DNA of 64,000 nt from Enterobacter sichuanensis. Lineage in GTDB: Bacteria; Pseudomonadota; Gammaproteobacteria; Enterobacterales; Enterobacteriaceae. How positions within the stretch are numbered: position 1 is the first letter of the stretch; each line of letters starts with the position of its first letter. Of the stretch, positions 1-10,218 are shown one piece after another. The translations under genes and the position numbers were made by a program. The notes under the pieces are model-generated. The model was not told the origin of the DNA. It saw nothing but the letters and a program-made list of their open reading frames with translations, and did not search any database. The DNA lies in NCBI RefSeq assembly GCF_002939185.1, contig NZ_POVL01000024.1, positions 1 through 64,000 on the forward strand, in the 5' to 3' direction.

Positions 1-28
1 GTGGGAGAGGGCCGGGGTGAGGGCATCA
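1..28. repeat. Palindromic intergenic repeat, family A (partial at window edge)
   Basis: GGGAGAGGG followed by GGGGTGAGGG, the reverse orientation of a short repeat seen six times here. It lies just past the malT stop codon and may be truncated by the window edge. Every copy sits within about 45 bases of at least one stop codon. Confidence 0.7.
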
Positions 29-41
29 GACCGCAAAGGAC

Positions 42-2747
42 TTATACTCCGTATCCCATCATCTTCAACAATTGCTGCGCATGCTGCACCGCATCCTGAC
101 GATGCGCCACCCCCAGCTTCTGATACAGATTGCGGATATGCGTTTTGATGGTGGTCGCCGCCACCGCCAGCTCACCGGCAATCTGCTCATTGCTGTAACC
201 GGAATAGATCAGCCCCAGAACCTGCCATTCGCGCTGAGTCAGCGGGCTGGTACGGATCAGTTCCGGCACTTCCGGGTGGTTCAGCAGACGTTCAACGAAG
301 TTCTCGTCGAAATGGGCAAACTTGTGGCGATGATGCTGGTTAATCTCGCGCAGAATGCGCTGGGCGCGATGCTGATCCAGCTCCGGCAGCGTATTGAGCT
401 GAATCAGCTGACGCAGCTGCTGCGCCATCACTTCACCTTCAATCACAAAGTGGCTGATAAACCCGGTGCGGTTAGCCAGCTGTAGCGCTTCCAGCAGCAC
501 GCGCTGCGCATCGTTTTTACGGCCCGCCTGCCAGTAGAGCTGGTTTTGCAGGAGCAGGTTGCGGTTGAGGTCGCTCATCAGACGCAGGCTGCGCGCGTTC
601 TCGTTCAACTCCTCCAGCACAATCTCTGCGGGCTCTAATTCACCAAGCAGGATCTGCGCGCGGGCAATGTTGCGCCACTGACTCTGCAGGAAGTGGTTAT
701 TGGCAAATTCCGGTTTTGGCGTCTGGCGTAACCAGTTGGCGGCGGATTTTTTATCGCCGGTCATCTGCCAGTAAATCACCCGGACCTTATCGGCGTTTGA
801 AACCCAGTCGCTATGATACTGACCGTTGCCGAGCAGGTTTTCCAGGCGGTTAAGATGGTTGCGGGCGTTATCGAGATCGCCGCGCGCCAGCGAGCACTGC
901 ACCAGCAGCGCCAGACACTGCAGCTGCTGCTGAGGCTGGAAGCTGGAGAGGACGTCCACACCCTGGCGGGCGCAGCTTTCGGCTTCATCCAGACGCGACC
1001 ATGCCCACAGGAGCTGAGCGCGAATACGCAGCAGGAACTCGTGCATCGGCAGCTGTTCAAGATGCTGTTCACGAATCAGCTGGAACGCTTTTTCCTGGTT
1101 TTCCCAGGCGGCCTGCAGGAACCCCTGCGCGAACAAAATTTCGCTTTGCTGGATCAGGCTCCACAGCGCGTAATGCCAGACATCATGGCGACGCGCCATC
1201 TGCTCGGTTTGTTGCATTAGCGACAGGGAGCGCGTCAGCTCGCCTTTGCAGTGCAGCACTTCACCGTGTACCGACGTGGCAACAATCCGGCTGTAGAAGT
1301 TAGCGAGCGGCAGTTCATCCAGGGCAACCATCGCCAGGCGTTCAGCCTCATCCGGGTCGCCGTCGTTAATTGCTACCTGGGCCCGCAGGGCGTTAAATTC
1401 ACCGTGCAGGGGCGTATCCATGTTGCTTTCCATCTCCTGCTCCGCGCGGGCCAGTAGGGTGTTCACTTCGCTGTAGCGATGCTGGCTCTGCATCAACCAG
1501 GCCTGAAGCAGGACCAGACGCGGGTTCTCCAGCAGGCTTTCCCACGGCAGGGCTTTAAGCGACTCTTCCAGCAGCGTCAGTTCGCTGTGGTTAAACAGGC
1601 CCCACGCATGGTTGAGAAGGATATCGCGCAGCATGCTGGCATCACCCGCCGCCAGGGCGTGGTGAATGGCTTCGCTCGGGAAGCCCTGCGCCATCCAGCT
1701 TTCGGCGGCGGCGCGGTGAATTTCCGGCAGTTCAACCGCCAGCTCCCACTGGCAACGCTGGCGCAGGAAGCTGCCAAACAGCGGGTGATAGCTAAACCAC
1801 TCGCCGGGGTCGTCCATGCGGGTCAGGAACAGGCCCTGACGTTCAATCTCTTCAAGCTGTAGCTGACCGTTTTCACACCCCGTCACGCGCACGATTAACG
1901 CATCGTTCATGGAGCGTAGCAGCGAGCTTTTCAGCAGGAAATTGCGGGTCGCCGGATCAACGCTGTTCAGCACCTCGTCCACGAGGTAATCCGAAAGGTG
2001 GCTGGCGTTGATGCCCGCCAGGCGGCGCGCAGACTGATGTGCCGGGCTGTTGTTTTGTCGGGCTGAGAGGGCGATGAGCTGCAGCGCCGTCGCCCAGCCG
2101 GCGACGTCGTCGCACAGGCGGCTGCTTTCGGCGGCCTCAATCGGTGACGTCAGGCGGCAGTCAAAGAACTGTTTTGCTTCCTGGTGGGTAAAGGCCAGCT
2201 GCTGGCTGCCCACTTCGAGAAGCTGATCGCGCACGCGCAGGTTTGCAATCCCCAGCTGTGGCAGATTGCGTGACAGCACCACTAAGGTCAGGTTTTCCGG
2301 CTGATGGCGCAGGAAGAAACGCATCGATTCATGAATCACCGGGTTGGTAATGAGGTGGTAATCATCAATCACCACGTATAGCGGGCGATGCCATTCGGCC
2401 AGCTCGATAAAGAGCTGGGAGAAAAGGGAGGACAGGCTGGCGTACTGGCGCTTTTGCACCATCACCTCGCTGGCGACGCAGTGTCCATTGGTTGCCTGCT
2501 GAATAGCGGCAATCAGATAGCTGGCAAAACGCTCTTGCTGGTTATCGCCCTCATCAAGGGAGTACCAGCCAAGATCGCTCTTACCTGCTGCCCATTGCGA
2601 AATGAGCGTTGTTTTTCCATAACCTGCAGGGCTCGTAACCAGCGCCAGTCGGAAATTATGTGCGCCGGAAAGTTTAGCCAACAGACGCTCGCGGACCACG
2701 GTATGGTCAAGGCGAACCGGGCGACTTAATTTTGACGGAATCAACAT
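42..2747 (-). CDS. malT: MalT, ATP- and maltotriose-dependent transcriptional activator of the maltose regulon
   Basis: A 901-residue STAND-class activator that binds maltotriose and ATP, oligomerises, and activates malPQ and the transport operons. A Walker A motif (SPAGYGKT, residues 39-46) opens the NTPase domain. Helical sensor repeats fill the middle, and the last 70 or so residues form a LuxR-type helix-turn-helix ([20 protein letters not shown]). The length equals the E. coli protein as remembered when started at ATG 2747. A GTG three codons upstream (2756) is in frame but would add an atypical Met-Lys-Pro. It is divergent from malPQ, with a CRP site upstream. Apparently intact. Confidence 0.97.
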   Translation of the reverse strand: MLIPSKLSRPVRLDHTVVRERLLAKLSGAHNFRLALVTSPAGYGKTTLISQWAAGKSDLGWYSLDEGDNQQERFASYLIAAIQQATNGHCVASEVMVQKRQYASLSSLFSQLFIELAEWHRPLYVVIDDYHLITNPVIHESMRFFLRHQPENLTLVVLSRNLPQLGIANLRVRDQLLEVGSQQLAFTHQEAKQFFDCRLTSPIEAAESSRLCDDVAGWATALQLIALSARQNNSPAHQSARRLAGINASHLSDYLVDEVLNSVDPATRNFLLKSSLLRSMNDALIVRVTGCENGQLQLEEIERQGLFLTRMDDPGEWFSYHPLFGSFLRQRCQWELAVELPEIHRAAAESWMAQGFPSEAIHHALAAGDASMLRDILLNHAWGLFNHSELTLLEESLKALPWESLLENPRLVLLQAWLMQSQHRYSEVNTLLARAEQEMESNMDTPLHGEFNALRAQVAINDGDPDEAERLAMVALDELPLANFYSRIVATSVHGEVLHCKGELTRSLSLMQQTEQMARRHDVWHYALWSLIQQSEILFAQGFLQAAWENQEKAFQLIREQHLEQLPMHEFLLRIRAQLLWAWSRLDEAESCARQGVDVLSSFQPQQQLQCLALLVQCSLARGDLDNARNHLNRLENLLGNGQYHSDWVSNADKVRVIYWQMTGDKKSAANWLRQTPKPEFANNHFLQSQWRNIARAQILLGELEPAEIVLEELNENARSLRLMSDLNRNLLLQNQLYWQAGRKNDAQRVLLEALQLANRTGFISHFVIEGEVMAQQLRQLIQLNTLPELDQHRAQRILREINQHHRHKFAHFDENFVERLLNHPEVPELIRTSPLTQREWQVLGLIYSGYSNEQIAGELAVAATTIKTHIRNLYQKLGVAHRQDAVQHAQQLLKMMGYGV

Positions 2748-2864
2748 AGGTTTCACTTCACTGTGGGGACGAGAGATTTTATTTTTTTTGCGCTTCGTAA
2801 TTAATAGATATATGGTCGGCCAATAAGTTAACTATTGCAAGTTATGTCTGAATTTGGTGGCTCT

Positions 2865-2883
2865 GAATTTGCACTCTGTCACA
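2865..2883 (-). promoter_or_regulatory. CRP binding site upstream of malT
   Basis: On the minus strand the sequence reads TGTGACAGAGTGCAAATTC. It differs at one base from the E. coli malT CRP site as I recall it. It lies about 118 bases upstream of the malT start codon, consistent with activation of malT by cAMP-CRP (catabolite control of the regulon). Confidence 0.85.
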
Positions 2884-3217
2884 AAACATTCAGGCGGATG
2901 GCGGAACTTTCTGGAAAGGGCTTTGATGCCTTGTCAGTGCTGGCTTGTATGGCTGTGCTGCGGCTGCGCTGAAACTGGTTTCAGAAAGGGATAGTGACGG
3001 AAAATTTAATATACCCGGTGTAAAGTTAAGGGGGATTAATAATCTCCTTAGTAATGACCTGATTGCAGAAATATTATTCTACGTAAGTAATCATTTCAGC
3101 GCGTTTTAATTTCAGCCGAAACCGCATTTCATTTCTTTGACATTCTCCACGGTGACGATTTCCTCTTCCGGGCACACTCGAACTATGCTCTGAGAGTGGC
3201 CTCGATCACACTTTTCT

Positions 3218-3263
3218 GCTCATCCCCGCTACTCCTCCCTGTCTAATCCCCCGCGGGAGGAGG
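3218..3263. promoter_or_regulatory. Cluster of MalT boxes upstream of malP
   Basis: The MalT box consensus is GGGGA(G/T)GAGG. Three matches occur: GCTCATCCCC at 3218-3227 (reverse orientation, 9 of 10), TCTAATCCCC at 3242-3251 (reverse, 8 of 10) and CGGGAGGAGG at 3254-3263 (forward, 9 of 10). The cluster lies 69-114 bases upstream of the malP start, as expected for a MalT-activated promoter. Confidence 0.8.
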
Positions 3264-3331
3264 AAGAGGTGAAATGAGCCAGGCACACTAGCGCCAACTT
3301 GTGTTTTCTTTCTAAAGGATGCCGATCCCCT

Positions 3332-5725
3332 ATGTCACAGCCTACCTTCAACAAAGCTCAATTCCAGGCTGCCCTGACGCGTCAGTGGCAGCGTTTTGGC
3401 CTTCATGCTGCTAACGAAATGACGCCTCACCAGTGGTGGCAGGCAGTGAGCGGTGCGCTCGCAGAGCAGCTGGATGCTCAACCTCTGGCAAAACCGGTAA
3501 AAGGTCAGCGCCATGTCAACTACATCTCAATGGAGTTCCTGATTGGCCGTCTGACGGGCAACAACCTGTTGAACCTCGGCTGGTATCAGGAGGTGGGGGA
3601 CGTGTTGAAAGAGCACGATATTAACCTTACCGACCTGCTGGAAGAAGAGATTGACCCTGCGCTGGGTAACGGTGGCCTGGGGCGTCTGGCGGCCTGTTTC
3701 CTGGACTCCATGGCAACCGTCGGCCAGTCGGCGATTGGCTATGGCCTGAACTATCAGTACGGCCTGTTCCGTCAGTCATTTGCCGATGGCCATCAGATGG
3801 AAGCGCCGGACGACTGGCACCGTAACACCTATCCGTGGTTCCGCCATAACGCGCAGCTGGATGTGCAGGTCGGGATTGGCGGGAAAGTCACGAAGCAGGG
3901 GCGCTGGGAACCGGCGTTCACCATCACCGGCGAAGCCTGGGACCTGCCGGTACTCGGCTACCGTAACGGCGTGGCGCAGCCGCTGCGTCTGTGGCAGGCG
4001 AAGCATGCGCATCCGTTTAACCTGACCAAATTCAACGACGGTGATTTCCTGCGCGCCGAGCAGCAGGGCATCGACGCCGAGAAACTGACCAAAGTGCTCT
4101 ACCCGAACGACAACCACCTGGCGGGTAAAAAACTGCGTCTGATGCAGCAGTATTTCCAGTGCGCCTGCTCTGTGGCGGACATTCTGCGCCGCCATCATCT
4201 GGCGGGTCGCAAGCTGGCGCAGCTGCCGGACTTCGAAGTGATTCAGCTCAACGACACGCACCCGACCATTGCCATTCCTGAACTGCTGCGGGTGCTGATC
4301 GACGAGCATCAGCTGAGCTGGGATGACGCCTGGGCGATTACCAGCCGTACCTTCGCTTACACCAACCACACCCTGATGCCAGAAGCGCTGGAGTGCTGGG
4401 ATGAGAAGCTGGTGAAAAACCTTCTGCCGCGCCACATGCAGATCATCAACAAGATTAACGACCAGTTTAAAACGCTGGTGGATAAAACCTGGCCGGGCAA
4501 CAAAGCGGTCTGGGCGAAGCTGGCGGTGGTCCACGATAAGCAGGTTCGCATGGCGAACATGTGCGTGGTGAGCGGCTTCGCGGTGAACGGCGTGGCGGCG
4601 CTGCACTCGGATCTGGTGGTGAAAGACCTCTTCCCGGAATATCACCAGCTGTGGCCGACCAAATTCCATAACGTGACCAACGGCATTACGCCGCGTCGCT
4701 GGATCAAGCAGTGCAATCCGCTGCTGGCCGGTCTGCTGGACAAAACCCTGAAGAAAGAGTGGGCCAACGATCTGGACCAGCTCATCAATCTGGAAAAATA
4801 TGCGGACGACGCAAAATTCCGCGAGCAGTACCGCGCCATTAAGCAGGAGAACAAAGTCCGTCTGGCGGCGTTTGTTAAAGCGCGTACCGGGATTGAGATC
4901 AACCCGCATGCTATTTTCGATATCCAGATCAAACGTCTGCACGAGTACAAACGCCAGCACCTGAACCTGCTGCACATTCTGGCGCTGTACAAAGAGATCC
5001 GCGAGAACCCGCAGGCCGACCGCGTACCGCGCGTGTTCCTGTTCGGTGCGAAAGCGGCGCCGGGCTACTATCTGGCGAAAAACATCATCCTCGCCATCAA
5101 CAAAGTGGCGGCGGCGATCAACAACGATCCGAAAGTGGGCGACAAGCTGAAGGTGGTGTTCCTGCCGGACTACTGCGTCTCTGCGGCTGAAATGCTGATC
5201 CCGGCGGCGGATATTTCCGAGCAGATCTCGACTGCGGGTAAAGAAGCCTCCGGCACCGGCAACATGAAGCTGGCGCTGAATGGCGCGCTGACCGTCGGTA
5301 CGCTCGACGGGGCCAACGTCGAAATCGCCGAGAAGGTGGGTGAAGAGAATATCTTTATCTTCGGCCACACCGTGGAAGAGGTGAAAGCCATTAAGGCCAA
5401 AGGCTACGATCCGGTGAAGTGGCGCAAGAAAGACAAAGTGCTGGATGCGGTACTGAAAGAGCTGGAAAGCGGTAAATACAGCGACGGCGATAAGCACGCG
5501 TTTGACCAGATGCTGCACAGCATGGACAAACACGGCGGTGACCCGTATCTGGTGATGGCCGATTTCACAGCCTATGTGGACGCGCAAAAACAGGTCGACG
5601 TGCTGTATCGCGACCAGGAAGCGTGGACCCGGGCGTGCATTCTGAACACTGCCCGCTGCGGTATGTTCAGCTCTGACCGCTCAATCCGTGATTATCAGGC
5701 CCGTATCTGGCAGGCAAAACGCTAA
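3332..5725 (+). CDS. malP: MalP, maltodextrin phosphorylase
   Basis: A 797-residue glycosyltransferase family 35 enzyme. It phosphorolyses maltodextrins to glucose-1-phosphate in the cytoplasm using pyridoxal phosphate. The PLP-binding lysine segment ([15 protein letters not shown]) lies at about residue 640, and the glycine-rich loop [15 protein letters not shown] near residue 115. The ATG at 3332 gives the family length. A TTG 33 bases upstream is in frame but extends past the Shine-Dalgarno AAAGGA at 3314-3319. It is the first gene of malPQ, 9 bases before malQ, with MalT boxes upstream. Confidence 0.98.
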   Translation: MSQPTFNKAQFQAALTRQWQRFGLHAANEMTPHQWWQAVSGALAEQLDAQPLAKPVKGQRHVNYISMEFLIGRLTGNNLLNLGWYQEVGDVLKEHDINLTDLLEEEIDPALGNGGLGRLAACFLDSMATVGQSAIGYGLNYQYGLFRQSFADGHQMEAPDDWHRNTYPWFRHNAQLDVQVGIGGKVTKQGRWEPAFTITGEAWDLPVLGYRNGVAQPLRLWQAKHAHPFNLTKFNDGDFLRAEQQGIDAEKLTKVLYPNDNHLAGKKLRLMQQYFQCACSVADILRRHHLAGRKLAQLPDFEVIQLNDTHPTIAIPELLRVLIDEHQLSWDDAWAITSRTFAYTNHTLMPEALECWDEKLVKNLLPRHMQIINKINDQFKTLVDKTWPGNKAVWAKLAVVHDKQVRMANMCVVSGFAVNGVAALHSDLVVKDLFPEYHQLWPTKFHNVTNGITPRRWIKQCNPLLAGLLDKTLKKEWANDLDQLINLEKYADDAKFREQYRAIKQENKVRLAAFVKARTGIEINPHAIFDIQIKRLHEYKRQHLNLLHILALYKEIRENPQADRVPRVFLFGAKAAPGYYLAKNIILAINKVAAAINNDPKVGDKLKVVFLPDYCVSAAEMLIPAADISEQISTAGKEASGTGNMKLALNGALTVGTLDGANVEIAEKVGEENIFIFGHTVEEVKAIKAKGYDPVKWRKKDKVLDAVLKELESGKYSDGDKHAFDQMLHSMDKHGGDPYLVMADFTAYVDAQKQVDVLYRDQEAWTRACILNTARCGMFSSDRSIRDYQARIWQAKR

Positions 5726-5734
5726 GGAAGCGCG

Positions 5735-7816
5735 ATGGAGAGTAAACGTCTGGACAGCGCCGCGCAGGCGGCGGGGATCAGCCTCAGTTACATTAATGCT
5801 CACGGCAAACCGCAGTCTATTGGCGCCGACACCAAAAGACGTTTGCTGGATGCCATGCACAAAACCGACGCGAAAGCGTCGGCTGCACCGGTGCCGAACG
5901 TGAAGGTTTTCACCTCGGGGAAAAAGATGCTGCTGACGGTGGAGGGGCGCGGCGAGTTTACCTGGCTGCTTACCACCGAAGACGGCCAGCAGCATAAAGG
6001 CCACGCCACCGGCGGTAAGACCCTTAACCTTCCGGCAAAGCTGCCGGAGGGTTACCACTCCTTAACGCTCACCCAGGATGACCAGCGCTTCCATTGCCGG
6101 GTGATCGTCGCGCCAAAACGCTGCTATGAGCCGCAGGCGTTGCTTGAGGGTAAAAAGCTGTGGGGCGCCTGCGTGCAGCTCTACACCCTGCGTTCAGAGA
6201 GCAACTGGGGTATCGGTGATTTTGGCGATCTGAAGAAAATGCTGGCCTCCGTGGGGGAACGCGGCGGCGCGTTTATCGGCCTCAACCCGATCCATGCGCT
6301 TTATCCGGCCAACCCGGAGAGCGCCAGCCCGTACAGCCCGTCATCCCGCCGCTGGCTGAACGTGATTTATATCGATGTTAATGCGTTAGACGACTTCAAA
6401 AACAGCCAGGAGGCGCAGGCGTGGTGGAAACTCAGCACCACCCAGCAGGCGCTGAAGCAGGCGCGTGACGCGGACTGGGTGGACTATTCTACCGTCACGG
6501 CGCTGAAAATGGCCGCGTTGCGTCTGGCGTGGAAAAGCTTTTCGCAGCGCGATGACGAGCAGATGGCGGCCTTCCGTCAGTTTGTCACTCAGGAGGGCGA
6601 GAGCCTGTACTGGCAGGCAGCATTTGATGCGCTGCACGCATATCAGGTGAAAGAGGACGAAATGCGCTGGGGCTGGCCGGTGTGGCCGGAAGCGTATCAG
6701 TCCGTCGACACGCCGGAAGTGAAAGCCTTCTGTAAAAAACACGCGGATGAAGTGGACTTCTACCTGTGGCTGCAGTGGCTGGCGTACAGCCAGTTTGCCG
6801 CCTGCTGGCAGGTGAGCCAGGGCTATAAGATGCCGATCGGCCTGTATCGTGACCTGGCCGTCGGCGTCGCAGAGGGCGGTGCGGAAACCTGGTGCGACCG
6901 TGAACTCTACTGCCTGAAAGCCTCCGTCGGCGCGCCACCGGATATCCTTGGCCCGCTCGGCCAGAACTGGGGCCTGCCGCCGATGGATCCGCACGTGATG
7001 GCGGCGCGCGCGTACGAGCCGTTTATCGACCTGCTGCGCGCCAACATGCAGAACTGCGGGGCATTGCGTATCGACCACGTGATGTCTGTGCTGCGCCTGT
7101 GGTGGATCCCGTACGGTGAAACGGCAGATCACGGGGCCTATGTGCAGTATCCGGTTGACGATCTGCTGTCGATCCTGGCGCTGGAAAGCAAGCGTCACCA
7201 GTGCATGGTGATCGGCGAAGATCTTGGCACCGTACCGGTGGAAATTGTCAGCAAACTCCGCGACAGCGGCGTTTACTCCTATAAAGTGCTCTATTTTGAA
7301 AACGACCATGAGAAAACCTTCCGCGCGCCGAAAGCGTACCCTGAACAGTCAATGGCAGTCGCGACGACGCATGACCTTCCTACGCTTCGTGGCTATTGGG
7401 AAAGCGGCGATCTGACGCTCGGTAAAACGCTGGGTCTCTATCCGGATGAGGATGTGCTTCGCGGCCTGTATCAGGATCGCGAGCTGGCAAAGCAGGGCCT
7501 GCTGGATGCGCTGCATAAGCATGGCTGTCTGCCGAAACGTGCCGGGCATAAGGCATCGCTGATGGCGATGACTCCGACGCTCAACCGTGGTCTGCAGCGT
7601 TACATTGCCGACAGCAACAGTGCCCTGCTGGGCCTGCAGCCGGAAGACTGGATTGATATGGCGGAACCGGTCAACATCCCGGGCACCAGCTATCAGTACA
7701 AGAACTGGCGTCGCAAGCTTTCCACCACGCTTGAGAAGATGTTTGCCGATGACGGGGTGAACAGGCTGATTAAGGATTTGGATAAGCGCAGAAGGGGGGT
7801 GGGCAAGAAGCGGTAG
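5735..7816 (+). CDS. malQ: MalQ, 4-alpha-glucanotransferase (amylomaltase)
   Basis: A 693-residue family 77 glycoside hydrolase that disproportionates maltose and maltodextrins, releasing glucose and feeding MalP. The catalytic regions are visible: the nucleophile aspartate in GALRIDHVM, the acid/base glutamate in GEDLGTVP, and the third carboxylate in ATTHDLPTLRGYW. An N-terminal beta-rich domain (about the first 140 residues), typical of enterobacterial MalQ, precedes the barrel. A Shine-Dalgarno (AAGGAAG) overlaps the malP end, so the two genes are co-transcribed. A hairpin with a T-run follows the stop. Confidence 0.98.
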   Translation: MESKRLDSAAQAAGISLSYINAHGKPQSIGADTKRRLLDAMHKTDAKASAAPVPNVKVFTSGKKMLLTVEGRGEFTWLLTTEDGQQHKGHATGGKTLNLPAKLPEGYHSLTLTQDDQRFHCRVIVAPKRCYEPQALLEGKKLWGACVQLYTLRSESNWGIGDFGDLKKMLASVGERGGAFIGLNPIHALYPANPESASPYSPSSRRWLNVIYIDVNALDDFKNSQEAQAWWKLSTTQQALKQARDADWVDYSTVTALKMAALRLAWKSFSQRDDEQMAAFRQFVTQEGESLYWQAAFDALHAYQVKEDEMRWGWPVWPEAYQSVDTPEVKAFCKKHADEVDFYLWLQWLAYSQFAACWQVSQGYKMPIGLYRDLAVGVAEGGAETWCDRELYCLKASVGAPPDILGPLGQNWGLPPMDPHVMAARAYEPFIDLLRANMQNCGALRIDHVMSVLRLWWIPYGETADHGAYVQYPVDDLLSILALESKRHQCMVIGEDLGTVPVEIVSKLRDSGVYSYKVLYFENDHEKTFRAPKAYPEQSMAVATTHDLPTLRGYWESGDLTLGKTLGLYPDEDVLRGLYQDRELAKQGLLDALHKHGCLPKRAGHKASLMAMTPTLNRGLQRYIADSNSALLGLQPEDWIDMAEPVNIPGTSYQYKNWRRKLSTTLEKMFADDGVNRLIKDLDKRRRGVGKKR

Positions 7817-7820
7817 TTCC

Positions 7821-7855
7821 ACCCTCACCCTAACCCTCTCCCTGGGGGAGAGGGA
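7821..7855. repeat. Palindromic intergenic repeat, family A
   Basis: ACCCTCACCCTAACCCTC followed by TCCCTGGGGGAGAGGGA, immediately after the malQ stop. Its GGGAGAGGG and CCCTCTCCC arms pair. Confidence 0.8.
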
Positions 7856-7866
7856 ATGGAATGTAG

Positions 7867-7893
7867 GCCGGGTAAGCGTCAGCGCCACCCGGC
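7867..7893 (+). terminator. REP-like hairpin acting as malPQ terminator
   Basis: The inverted repeat GCCGGGT...ACCCGGC is followed on the plus strand by TTTTTT. It combines the enterobacterial REP core with an intrinsic terminator shape. It sits between the convergent malQ and gntT. Confidence 0.75.
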
Positions 7894-7902
7894 TTTTTTA
7901 CA

Positions 7903-9219
7903 TCAAACCACCATATTCAACAGCAGCACCCCGACCAGACCGCACACCGAAATAATGGTTTCCAGCGCGGACCAGGACTTGATGGTTTCACCGATTGTCA
8001 GGTTAAAGTACTCCTTGAACAGCCAGAAGCCCGGGTCATTAACGTGAGAGAAAATCACGCTACCGGAACCGACGGCAATAACCATCAGCTCAGGGCTCAC
8101 GCCCGTGGTCGCAATCAGCGGGGCAACGATACCACCTGCGGTGATCGCCGCAACGGTCGCAGAGCCCAGCGCAATACGCAGAACCGCGGCGATGGACCAG
8201 GCCATCAGGAGCGGGGAGACATTGGTTTCATGCATCATTGCGGCGATGTATTTGTCCACGCCGCTGTCGACCAGAACCTGTTTGAACGCACCGCCACCGC
8301 CGATGATCAGCAGCATCATGGCAATGATTTTGATGGACGAGGTCAGCGTGTCGTTGATCTGATCCATTGAACGGCCGCGGTTCAGACCGAAGGTGAACAT
8401 CGCAATCAGGACCGCAATCAGGGTTGCCATCACCGGGTCACCCAGGAATTCGGCCACGGACAGGAATGCATGACCTTTTGGCAGGATCATTTCCGCCACG
8501 GCGCGCATCGCCATCAGGATCACCGGTACCAGAGAGGTCCAGACGCTGACGCCAAAGCCAGGCATCTCTTCTTCGGTGAAGGTTTTCGCGCTGTACAGAC
8601 CTTCCGGAATCGGCTTATCAATGCCTTTCAGGAAGCGGGCATAGACCGGACCGGCCAGAATAACGGTTGGGATCGCCAGAATGGTACCGAACAGCAGGGT
8701 TTTACCCATATCCGCGTGGAAGATGGTCGCAATAGCGGTTGGACCCGGGTGCGGCGGCAGGAAGCCGTGGGTAACGGACAGCGCCGCAGCCATTGGCACA
8801 CCGACATACAGCAGCGGGATGCTCGCCGCAGCCGCGATGGTAAATACCAGCGGCAGCATCAGCACGAAGCCCACTTCATAGAACAGCGCGAAACCGACGG
8901 TAAAACCGGTTAACACCACCGCCCACTGGATGTTCTTCTTACCAAATTTGTCGATAAGCGTGGTGGCAATACGCTGGGCGCCCCCGCAGTCCGCCAGCAT
9001 TTTACCGAGCATAGCGCCGAAGCCCATGATCAACGCCAGGCTGCCGAGCGTGCCGCCAACGCCGGCTTTAATCGAGCTGATGACTTTTACCAGCGGCATC
9101 CCCTGCATCAGACCGACTGCAAGCGCCACCAGAACCAGAGCGATAAATCCGTTCATTTTGAAACGGATCATCAAGAGCAGTAATAACACAACACCGATAG
9201 CAACGATGACTAATGGCAT
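7903..9219 (-). CDS. gntT: GntT, high-affinity gluconate/H+ symporter
   Basis: A 438-residue, very hydrophobic inner-membrane permease of the GntP family with a dozen or more membrane segments. Signature stretches include GFGAMLGKMLADCGGAQRI and HGFLPPHPGPTAI. Length and sequence agree closely with E. coli GntT rather than GntU or GntP (recall-based). The start ATG at 9219 has AGGTAA about 3 bases upstream. Two GntR operator-like palindromes lie upstream, so induction by gluconate is expected. It is convergent with malQ. Confidence 0.96.
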   Translation of the reverse strand: MPLVIVAIGVVLLLLLMIRFKMNGFIALVLVALAVGLMQGMPLVKVISSIKAGVGGTLGSLALIMGFGAMLGKMLADCGGAQRIATTLIDKFGKKNIQWAVVLTGFTVGFALFYEVGFVLMLPLVFTIAAAASIPLLYVGVPMAAALSVTHGFLPPHPGPTAIATIFHADMGKTLLFGTILAIPTVILAGPVYARFLKGIDKPIPEGLYSAKTFTEEEMPGFGVSVWTSLVPVILMAMRAVAEMILPKGHAFLSVAEFLGDPVMATLIAVLIAMFTFGLNRGRSMDQINDTLTSSIKIIAMMLLIIGGGGAFKQVLVDSGVDKYIAAMMHETNVSPLLMAWSIAAVLRIALGSATVAAITAGGIVAPLIATTGVSPELMVIAVGSGSVIFSHVNDPGFWLFKEYFNLTIGETIKSWSALETIISVCGLVGVLLLNMVV

Positions 9220-9238
9220 GATTTACCTGGCCTTTGAA

Positions 9239-9254
9239 TTGTTATGGGTAACGT
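9239..9254 (-). promoter_or_regulatory. GntR operator 2 (gntT-proximal)
   Basis: TTGTTATGGGTAACGT matches 12 of 16 positions of the distal operator ATGATACGGGTAACAT. It lies 20 bases upstream of the gntT start, and probably near or downstream of the transcription start. Confidence 0.65.
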
Positions 9255-9378
9255 CATTGTTTCAACGACAAGTTCCGATTGTCCCAACTGGGAACAGAGT
9301 GTTTACGGCACTCATACTGATGCCTTCGAAACCATTAAGTTTAGTCGGCTGTTATAGGGATGCTGAGTGCCCACGAGA

Positions 9379-9394
9379 ATGATACGGGTAACAT
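9379..9394 (-). promoter_or_regulatory. GntR operator 1 (distal)
   Basis: ATGATACGGGTAACAT (reverse complement ATGTTACCCGTATCAT) is the GntR operator sequence as known for E. coli gntT. It is 160 bases upstream of the gntT start and about 125 bases from operator 2, a spacing that would allow looping. Confidence 0.8.
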
Positions 9395-9477
9395 GACGAG
9401 ATTGAGAATCACCCTGGGAGGCTAAATTTGAATTATGAGACGCAGGTCAACATATAGAGGGGGGCGGGATAACAAAA

Positions 9478-9562
9478 GCCGGGTGGCGGCTTCGCCGTAC
9501 CCGGCCTGGGATTCGGATGCAGTAACTGTTTCGTATGCCCGGTAAGCGCAGCGCCACCGGGC
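9478..9562. repeat. Paired REP palindromes (BIME-like)
   Basis: Two palindromes: 9478-9506 (GCCGGGTGGCGGCTTCGCC, then TACCCGGCC) and 9537-9562 (GCCCGGTAAGCGCAGCGCCACCGGGC). They are in opposite orientation and 30 bases apart, directly downstream of nfuA. This is the arrangement of a bacterial interspersed mosaic element. Confidence 0.75.
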
Positions 9563-9581
9563 AATACGGGCGGGCAAAGAA

Positions 9582-10157
9582 TCAGTAGTATGAGTGCTCG
9601 CCGCGCTGGTGTTCAGTCAGGTCGCGCACGCCTTTCAGTTCCGGGAATTCGTTCAGCAGCTGCTTCTCGATCCCTTCTTTCAGGGTCACATCTACCATGG
9701 AACAACCGTTACAGCCGCCGCCAAACTGCAGGATGGCGAAGCCTTCATCGGTGATCTCCATCAGGGAGACACGACCGCCGTGGCCAGCCAGCTGTGGGTT
9801 GATCTGGGATTGCAGCAGATACTCAACGCGCTCCATCAGCGGGGCATCGTCAGAGACTTTGCGCATTTTCGCGTTTGGCGCTTTCAGGGTCAGCTGAGAA
9901 CCCAGCTGGTCGGTGACGAAGTCGATCTCCGCATCTTCAAGATACGGTGCGCTCAGCTCATCAACGTAGGCGGTGAGCTGTTCAAATTTCAGGGCGGTGT
10001 CGGTGGCTTCCACCGCGTCCGGCGGACAATAAGAAACACCACATTCTGCATTCGGAGTGCCTGGATTAATCACAAACACGCGGATCTGCGTCCCTTCTTC
10101 CTGATTTGCCAGCAGTTTGGCAAAGTGCGCTTGTGCAGAATCGGAAATACGGATCAT
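9582..10157 (-). CDS. nfuA: NfuA, Fe-S cluster carrier/biogenesis protein
   Basis: A 191-residue two-domain protein. The N-terminal A-type-like domain (about 1-95) lacks the canonical cysteine set. The C-terminal Nfu domain contains Cys149-x-x-Cys152 ([13 protein letters not shown]), which ligates a bridging [4Fe-4S] cluster in a dimer. It delivers clusters to apo-proteins under oxidative stress or iron limitation. gntX lies immediately upstream, 61 bases away, as in E. coli. Start ATG 10157. Confidence 0.97.
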   Translation of the reverse strand: MIRISDSAQAHFAKLLANQEEGTQIRVFVINPGTPNAECGVSYCPPDAVEATDTALKFEQLTAYVDELSAPYLEDAEIDFVTDQLGSQLTLKAPNAKMRKVSDDAPLMERVEYLLQSQINPQLAGHGGRVSLMEITDEGFAILQFGGGCNGCSMVDVTLKEGIEKQLLNEFPELKGVRDLTEHQRGEHSYY

Positions 10158-10218
10158 AGCTTTGGCCTAATAGTTGACTAAATTACCTGGGTATAATCAT
10201 ACGCCCATTGAAGAAGGG

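Larger units (their letters stand above)
2748..3331. promoter_or_regulatory. malT-malP divergent intergenic region
   Basis: A 584-base AT-richer spacer between the divergent malT and malP genes. It contains a CRP site nearer malT and a cluster of MalT boxes nearer malP, annotated separately. The centre (about 2900-3200) shows no convincing gene. A 22-codon Cys-rich open frame at 2926-2994 is discussed among the findings only. Confidence 0.8.
9220..9581. promoter_or_regulatory. gntT upstream region / nfuA 3' spacer
   Basis: A 362-base spacer with no gene. The gntT-proximal part carries two GntR operators (annotated separately). The nfuA-proximal part carries a pair of REP palindromes in tandem (9478-9506 and 9537-9562). 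Confidence 0.8.

Noticed and set aside
2757..3300. Possible tRNA or small RNA gene in the malT-malP spacer
   Set aside because: No cloverleaf, no clear promoter-terminator pair.
3776..5587. 603-codon open frame antisense to malP
   Set aside because: It mirrors the strong codon bias of malP; it is Arg/His/Val-rich with no domain, and malP is certain.
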